Shown here piece by piece: positions 5,661-9,498 of a stretch of DNA of 9,498 nucleotides (position 1 is the stretch's first letter; each line of letters opens with the position of its first letter). This DNA comes from an uncultured Treponema sp. (lineage in GTDB: Bacteria; Spirochaetota; Spirochaetia; Treponematales; Treponemataceae). The stretch lies in NCBI GenBank assembly GCA_947165795.1, contig CAMVBP010000071.1, positions 1 through 9,498 of the forward strand, written 5' to 3'. Position numbers and translations under genes: made by a program. The notes beneath the pieces were generated by a model. That model saw only the letters and a list, made by a program, of their open reading frames with translations, made no database searches and had not been told where the DNA came from.

Positions 5661-8104
5661 TATTCAGTTTCTACAACATTTATAACAACTGCATCAGAGC
5701 GTCCTTTCTGATCTGTTACAGTTATTTCATGTGTACCGGGTTTTAACTGATATTCAAGAATCTGTGAAGGACTTGCTCTGCCTATAAAACTTTCTCCGTC
5801 GAACCAAAGTAATTCTGTTGTGTCTGCATCGCTTGCCGCATAAAGCAGAATTTTATTTTTATCCGGAGATTTTGGTCTGTAAACATAGTCAGTTCCGCTG
5901 AGCAGAGATTTTATTTCCGGCGGGAAGCCCTGCGAAATATTTTTAAAATTTGAATCAGTCGGCGGATAATCCGGCGGAAGAATTCTTGGAAGTCCGGCCT
6001 GCTCAAATAATGCACGCAAATCGCTTGGCCAGAATTCCCTTACTACAGTTTTTATATAAGGCTTTCCGGTTTCATCCGTTCTATAACCTGTTCGTGTATC
6101 TATATTTATTTTTCTGTGAATTTTACATTTTTCAATTGGAGAAACTCCCGGAATAAAATAAGCCTTTTCTGTCTGAGTACAATCTGGTCCAGGAATTGCG
6201 CCCGAAACTGCACATACATCAATAAGGCTGACGCCTTCCGGCATTTCCGGCTCCGGTAATAATTCAGCTTCTGGAGTATCTGAAAGAATACTGTAAGCAA
6301 TATTAAAAAGCAGGGGAGCGGCCATTTTTCTTCCTAAGAAAGCATTGTTTCCTTCTCCATTAAAATTTCCTACCCAGACTATAAGTACATAACGGTCAAA
6401 AATTGCAGCACTCCAGGCATCCTTAAAGCCGATGGAAGTTCCTGTTTTGTATGCAATTGGAATGTTTTTTGCAAGCTGTGGCTTGTTCTGATAAGGAGGC
6501 GTATTTTCTTCCAGCATTTTTCGTACAATAAAAGAGCTTCCTTCTGTGAGCATACGTTTTCCGCTGTTCTGAACATATCTTTTTTCATAAAGGATATTTT
6601 TTTGAATTCCGCCGTTTGCAATAGTACAGTACATTTTTGCAAGTTCCAGCATGGAAACATCAGCAGTTCCAAGTACAATGGAAAGTCCGTAGTGATCGCT
6701 TTCCTTTAAACCTGTAACGCCTGAATCCTGCATAAATGTATAAAGGTTTCTAGATTTGTCCAGATGCTGTTCAAGATAAATTGCAGGAATATTTCTGCTG
6801 TCGCCAAGCGCAAACCATGCCTGAACAGGTCCTTTAAATATGCTTTCATAATTATCCGGTGTATATTCATTAAAAGTTGAAGGTAAATCCTTGAGCATTG
6901 TTCTGTAATGAATCAGTCCCTGCTCAAGAGCCATCGCGTAAATAAACGGCTTTAATGTAGAACCTGGAGAACGTTTTGAAGTAGTTGCATTTACCTTTCC
7001 TTCTATTTCATCATTGTAATAATCTGCAGAACCTATGTTCGCAATAATTTCCATGGACTTCCAGTCTACAAGAAGTACAGCGCCATTTTTTATACCGAAG
7101 CTTTTATTCTTATTCATATAAGAATTAAAAATTTCTTCGCATTTTAATTGTGTATTAAGATTTAAGGTTGTTGTCTTCGCTTCGAGAGGGCGTTTACTAT
7201 TTTGCTTTTTTTCTAATGTGCCCGGATTTTCTGCCTTATTATAAAGAATCATTTCTGTAAAGTGGCGGGCATAATCCGGAAAACTGCACTCTACGCTTAT
7301 CTGCATATCCATGTAAATTTCTTTATCAGAATCTTCGGGATGCTTTTCTACCCATGAAGAAAATAAAACCTTTCTTGCATTTATAAGCTCACTCGGAGTT
7401 TTTTGAGGCGTAGGACTTCTTTTTATAGGATTCTGCGGAAGTACGCAAAGCATTATGTTTTCTGAAAGATTCAGATCTTCAATTCCTTTGGAAAAGTAAT
7501 ACCAGCTTGCTGTTTCAAAGCCCTGAATATTTCCGCCACACGGAGCAAGATTCAAATAGGCTTCAAGAATTTCTTCCTTAGAAAAACACAATTCAAGATA
7601 AATTGCTTTACGAATCTGTTTTAGTTTTCCACCAATTGATTTTGTATACAGATTGTATTTTAATTTTGCAGTCTGCATAGTGATTGTGGAAGCACCCATT
7701 CTTCGTGATTTTTTTATGTAGGTTTCCCATCCGGCTTTAATAATGGCAACAGGGTTAATTCCAAAGTGAGAATAAAAATATCTGTCTTCCTGCATGAGCA
7801 GGGCTTCTATAAATTCAGGAGGATATTCTTCGATTGGTTTGAATATTCTATACTGCTCGTCTTCCGTTAAAAATATCTGCAGGAGCTTTCCGTTTCTGTC
7901 GGAATATGCGGCAGAAAATTCAATTCCGTCATAAATGTTTCCATATTTACGCATGTACAGAATGTGAATTGAGAAAATTAAAATTATAAGAAAAAATACC
8001 GCAGAAATACTAAGAAGAATTTTTGTTCTTAGTCTCCGCGGCTTTTTAATTTTTCCGGCCAGAAATGAGAAAAATACTCGCGGCCGGAAATTAAGTTTTA
8101 TCAT
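5657..8104 (-). CDS. pbpC: Penicillin-binding protein 1C (bifunctional peptidoglycan synthase)
   Basis: This 815-residue membrane-anchored class A penicillin-binding protein polymerises and cross-links peptidoglycan in the periplasm. A basic N-terminus (KIKKPRRLRTK) is followed by one membrane helix at about 29-50. The glycosyltransferase domain (about 65-240) has EDRYFYSHFG with catalytic Glu106, GASTITMQ at 137-144, and ILEAYLN with Glu181. The transpeptidase domain (about 335-605) has the active-site STLK at 382-385, SRN at 436-438 and KTGT at 553-556, so both activities look intact. A C-terminal domain at about 730-812 matches the penicillin-binding protein 1C C-terminal type (BiPBP_C) and separates it from 1A, 1B and 2A. 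The length is close to the usual 770-800. The start overlaps the stop of the macroglobulin gene by 4 bp (ATGA), the known pbpC and macroglobulin pairing. The role of 1C is probably wall repair rather than bulk growth. Confidence 0.95.
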   Translation of the reverse strand: MIKLNFRPRVFFSFLAGKIKKPRRLRTKILLSISAVFFLIILIFSIHILYMRKYGNIYDGIEFSAAYSDRNGKLLQIFLTEDEQYRIFKPIEEYPPEFIEALLMQEDRYFYSHFGINPVAIIKAGWETYIKKSRRMGASTITMQTAKLKYNLYTKSIGGKLKQIRKAIYLELCFSKEEILEAYLNLAPCGGNIQGFETASWYYFSKGIEDLNLSENIMLCVLPQNPIKRSPTPQKTPSELINARKVLFSSWVEKHPEDSDKEIYMDMQISVECSFPDYARHFTEMILYNKAENPGTLEKKQNSKRPLEAKTTTLNLNTQLKCEEIFNSYMNKNKSFGIKNGAVLLVDWKSMEIIANIGSADYYNDEIEGKVNATTSKRSPGSTLKPFIYAMALEQGLIHYRTMLKDLPSTFNEYTPDNYESIFKGPVQAWFALGDSRNIPAIYLEQHLDKSRNLYTFMQDSGVTGLKESDHYGLSIVLGTADVSMLELAKMYCTIANGGIQKNILYEKRYVQNSGKRMLTEGSSFIVRKMLEENTPPYQNKPQLAKNIPIAYKTGTSIGFKDAWSAAIFDRYVLIVWVGNFNGEGNNAFLGRKMAAPLLFNIAYSILSDTPEAELLPEPEMPEGVSLIDVCAVSGAIPGPDCTQTEKAYFIPGVSPIEKCKIHRKINIDTRTGYRTDETGKPYIKTVVREFWPSDLRALFEQAGLPRILPPDYPPTDSNFKNISQGFPPEIKSLLSGTDYVYRPKSPDKNKILLYAASDADTTELLWFDGESFIGRASPSQILEYQLKPGTHEITVTDQKGRSDAVVINVVETEY

Positions 8105-9498
8105 TTTTTCTGTGCTTCAATCTTTAATGTAGAAGATGCAGACATTCCGTAAATATCTTTGTTATACATGCTTTCGCCAAACATAGGAGGAACTACGAAT
8201 GTTCCGGAATTTGTTGCTTTAGCTGTATAAGTGAATGTCTGAACCTTTTCGGTTGCAGTAGCATAAATAACTACACGATCTTCTCTTATATCAACATAAT
8301 CAGGACTCCAGCGGTTATCCTTAAAGCTTCTTACAGATTCAATGTCTGCTTCAAGGCCGGCAACCTGAAGGTCTACAAGAGCTACATTTCTTACAGTTCC
8401 TTTAAGCGAGCGGAATGAAACTTTTACCATAATATCATCGCCAACTTTTACAGAACCTAATGCACCGCCTTCAAGATTACAGAACTCTCTTGAAACTTCA
8501 ATTCCGTTCTTTACATCCTTTTTAGGAAGTTCCTTATCGAATCCAGCAATATATGTCTGATAGTACATCGGCATTGTTTTTCTTGAAACGAACTTAATCT
8601 TTTCTGCCTTATCCGAGAAGCTTGCAGTCATAACAGGCTTGCCGGAAATATCAAGCTTAGTTTCTGTTTTGCCGCTTACTTCGTATGCCGTATAGTTTTC
8701 TGTAGAAGCAGAACCTGTCCAGCTTTCGAATGCCCTGATTGCTGCAGATGTAGAATAAGAGTTGTAGTACTTGTTTTCAAGACGGCTGCACAAAAGCTCA
8801 ATATCATCTGTTGTAATATCCTTTATTCTTGAAGGGAAGTAGCTTGCAATTACATCTATGTATGTTGCAATGTACTGCAAATCATTCTGATATGCCCAAG
8901 AAGAATCGTGATCCTTCTTTCTGTCAATCTTAGCAAGAATAGCATTTGCCTTTTTGTCTTCCTTCATCATTGCGTAGCTGGCTGCGAGGTACAAGCCGTC
9001 GAAACCTGTTGTATTGAAATTCTTTCTTGTAATAGAATCTTCAAGCTTTTCAATATAACTTGTTGTTACAATTTCGCCTTTTGTAAGAACATAGATTGCG
9101 AATGAACGCAGGTAAATTGAATAGCCGTCATCTTCAGAAGAGTTTGCAATAGACTTAACAGCACCCATAACTTTGTTGAAGAAATCAGATGAAACAAAGA
9201 AGCCGTTTGTGCGTGCATCTGTAAGGAATTCAGCTACATAAAGAGTTATGAACGGATCATCAGGGCTCTTGTTTGTCCAGTATCCGATGTTTCCGTCGCT
9301 CTTCATTCTTGACTGAAGAATACTTAAAGTAGATGCAACCATAGAAATTGCGTCTGCTCTTGTTTTTCCATTTGCAGTTACAAAGTCGCTGTACAGGTAA
9401 GGATAAGCCTTACTTGTAATCTGTTCTGAACATCCGTATGGATATTCAGCAAGATATTTCTTAAGTCCGTTTTCAAATGATGCAGGAACATTTGCAAC
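8101..9498 (-). CDS. Alpha-2-macroglobulin-like protein, C-terminal part (5' end beyond window)
   Basis: The frame is open from the stop at 8101 to the right edge at 9498, giving the last 465 residues of a bacterial alpha-2-macroglobulin. These large periplasmic proteins trap proteases: cleavage of a bait region exposes a reactive thioester that links to the attacker. The thioester motif CSEQ is at residues 23-26 of the fragment (bases 9421-9432), inside YPYGCSEQITS. The alpha-helical thioester domain follows, then the C-terminal macroglobulin domains with DYVDIREDRVVIYAT and FVVPPMFGESMYN. Complete members have about 1500-1900 residues, so roughly two thirds lie outside the window. A methionine at 9340-9342 is internal, because the thioester motif lies upstream of it in the same open frame. 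The gene precedes pbpC with a 4-bp ATGA overlap, so the two are translationally coupled. The gene is often called yfhM or magD in enteric bacteria; I leave the symbol blank because the N-terminal half is unseen. Confidence 0.93.
   Translation of the reverse strand, partial: VANVPASFENGLKKYLAEYPYGCSEQITSKAYPYLYSDFVTANGKTRADAISMVASTLSILQSRMKSDGNIGYWTNKSPDDPFITLYVAEFLTDARTNGFFVSSDFFNKVMGAVKSIANSSEDDGYSIYLRSFAIYVLTKGEIVTTSYIEKLEDSITRKNFNTTGFDGLYLAASYAMMKEDKKANAILAKIDRKKDHDSSWAYQNDLQYIATYIDVIASYFPSRIKDITTDDIELLCSRLENKYYNSYSTSAAIRAFESWTGSASTENYTAYEVSGKTETKLDISGKPVMTASFSDKAEKIKFVSRKTMPMYYQTYIAGFDKELPKKDVKNGIEVSREFCNLEGGALGSVKVGDDIMVKVSFRSLKGTVRNVALVDLQVAGLEADIESVRSFKDNRWSPDYVDIREDRVVIYATATEKVQTFTYTAKATNSGTFVVPPMFGESMYNKDIYGMSASSTLKIEAQKK

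Noticed and set aside
6379..6678. Open frame in another register on the - strand inside pbpC
   Set aside because: It lies wholly inside the transpeptidase-coding part of pbpC, which is intact in its own frame; its residues look like a frame-shifted reading.
9340..9342. Methionine as the start of the macroglobulin gene
   Set aside because: The same frame is open to the window edge and encodes the thioester motif YPYGCSEQ upstream of this methionine, so it is internal.

Overview
The window looks like a chromosomal segment of an AT-rich, Gram-negative-type bacterium, most probably a spirochete close to the gut or rumen treponemes. The evidence is a thioester alpha-2-macroglobulin gene coupled to a penicillin-binding protein 1C gene (an arrangement of diderm bacteria), a lipoprotein with the relaxed lipobox seen in spirochetes, short AT-rich spacers, and clear AGGAG-type ribosome binding sites. 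The genus is an inference from gene content, not a sequence match.

Layout. Bases 1-1897 hold the end of a polar amino-acid uptake operon on the + strand: the C-terminal part of one permease (its frame is closed by a TAG at 59-61), a complete second permease, and the ATPase. The genes overlap by 11 bp and 1 bp. The substrate-binding protein would lie outside the window. Bases 1898-2204 carry no gene. They hold a remarkable palindromic element of about 150 bp (1931-2081) with nested hairpins and mirrored A8/T8 ends, followed by a good sigma-70-type promoter.

Bases 2205-5660 hold five + strand genes with short gaps: a hypothetical lipoprotein, an RluA-family pseudouridine synthase, an unrecognised coiled-coil protein, a pyruvate formate-lyase activating enzyme (PflA), and a four-cysteine C_GCAxxG_C_C family protein. 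They may be one transcription unit started by the 2141-2168 promoter. PflA points to anaerobic, fermentative pyruvate metabolism, although no formate-lyase gene is in the window.

Bases 5657-9498 hold two - strand genes. An alpha-2-macroglobulin-like protein, cut by the right edge of the window, is followed by penicillin-binding protein 1C, with the start and stop overlapping as ATGA. Together these form the known periplasmic pairing in which a protease trap is thought to guard a cell-wall repair synthase. The two convergent gene sets meet tail to tail with stop codons sharing TTAA.

Most of the window is conventional. The items that most deserve a second look are the palindromic element, the disrupted first permease, the thioester motif that extends the macroglobulin gene to the window edge, and the unrecognised gene at 3863-4396. 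I see no clearly novel defence or mobile system.
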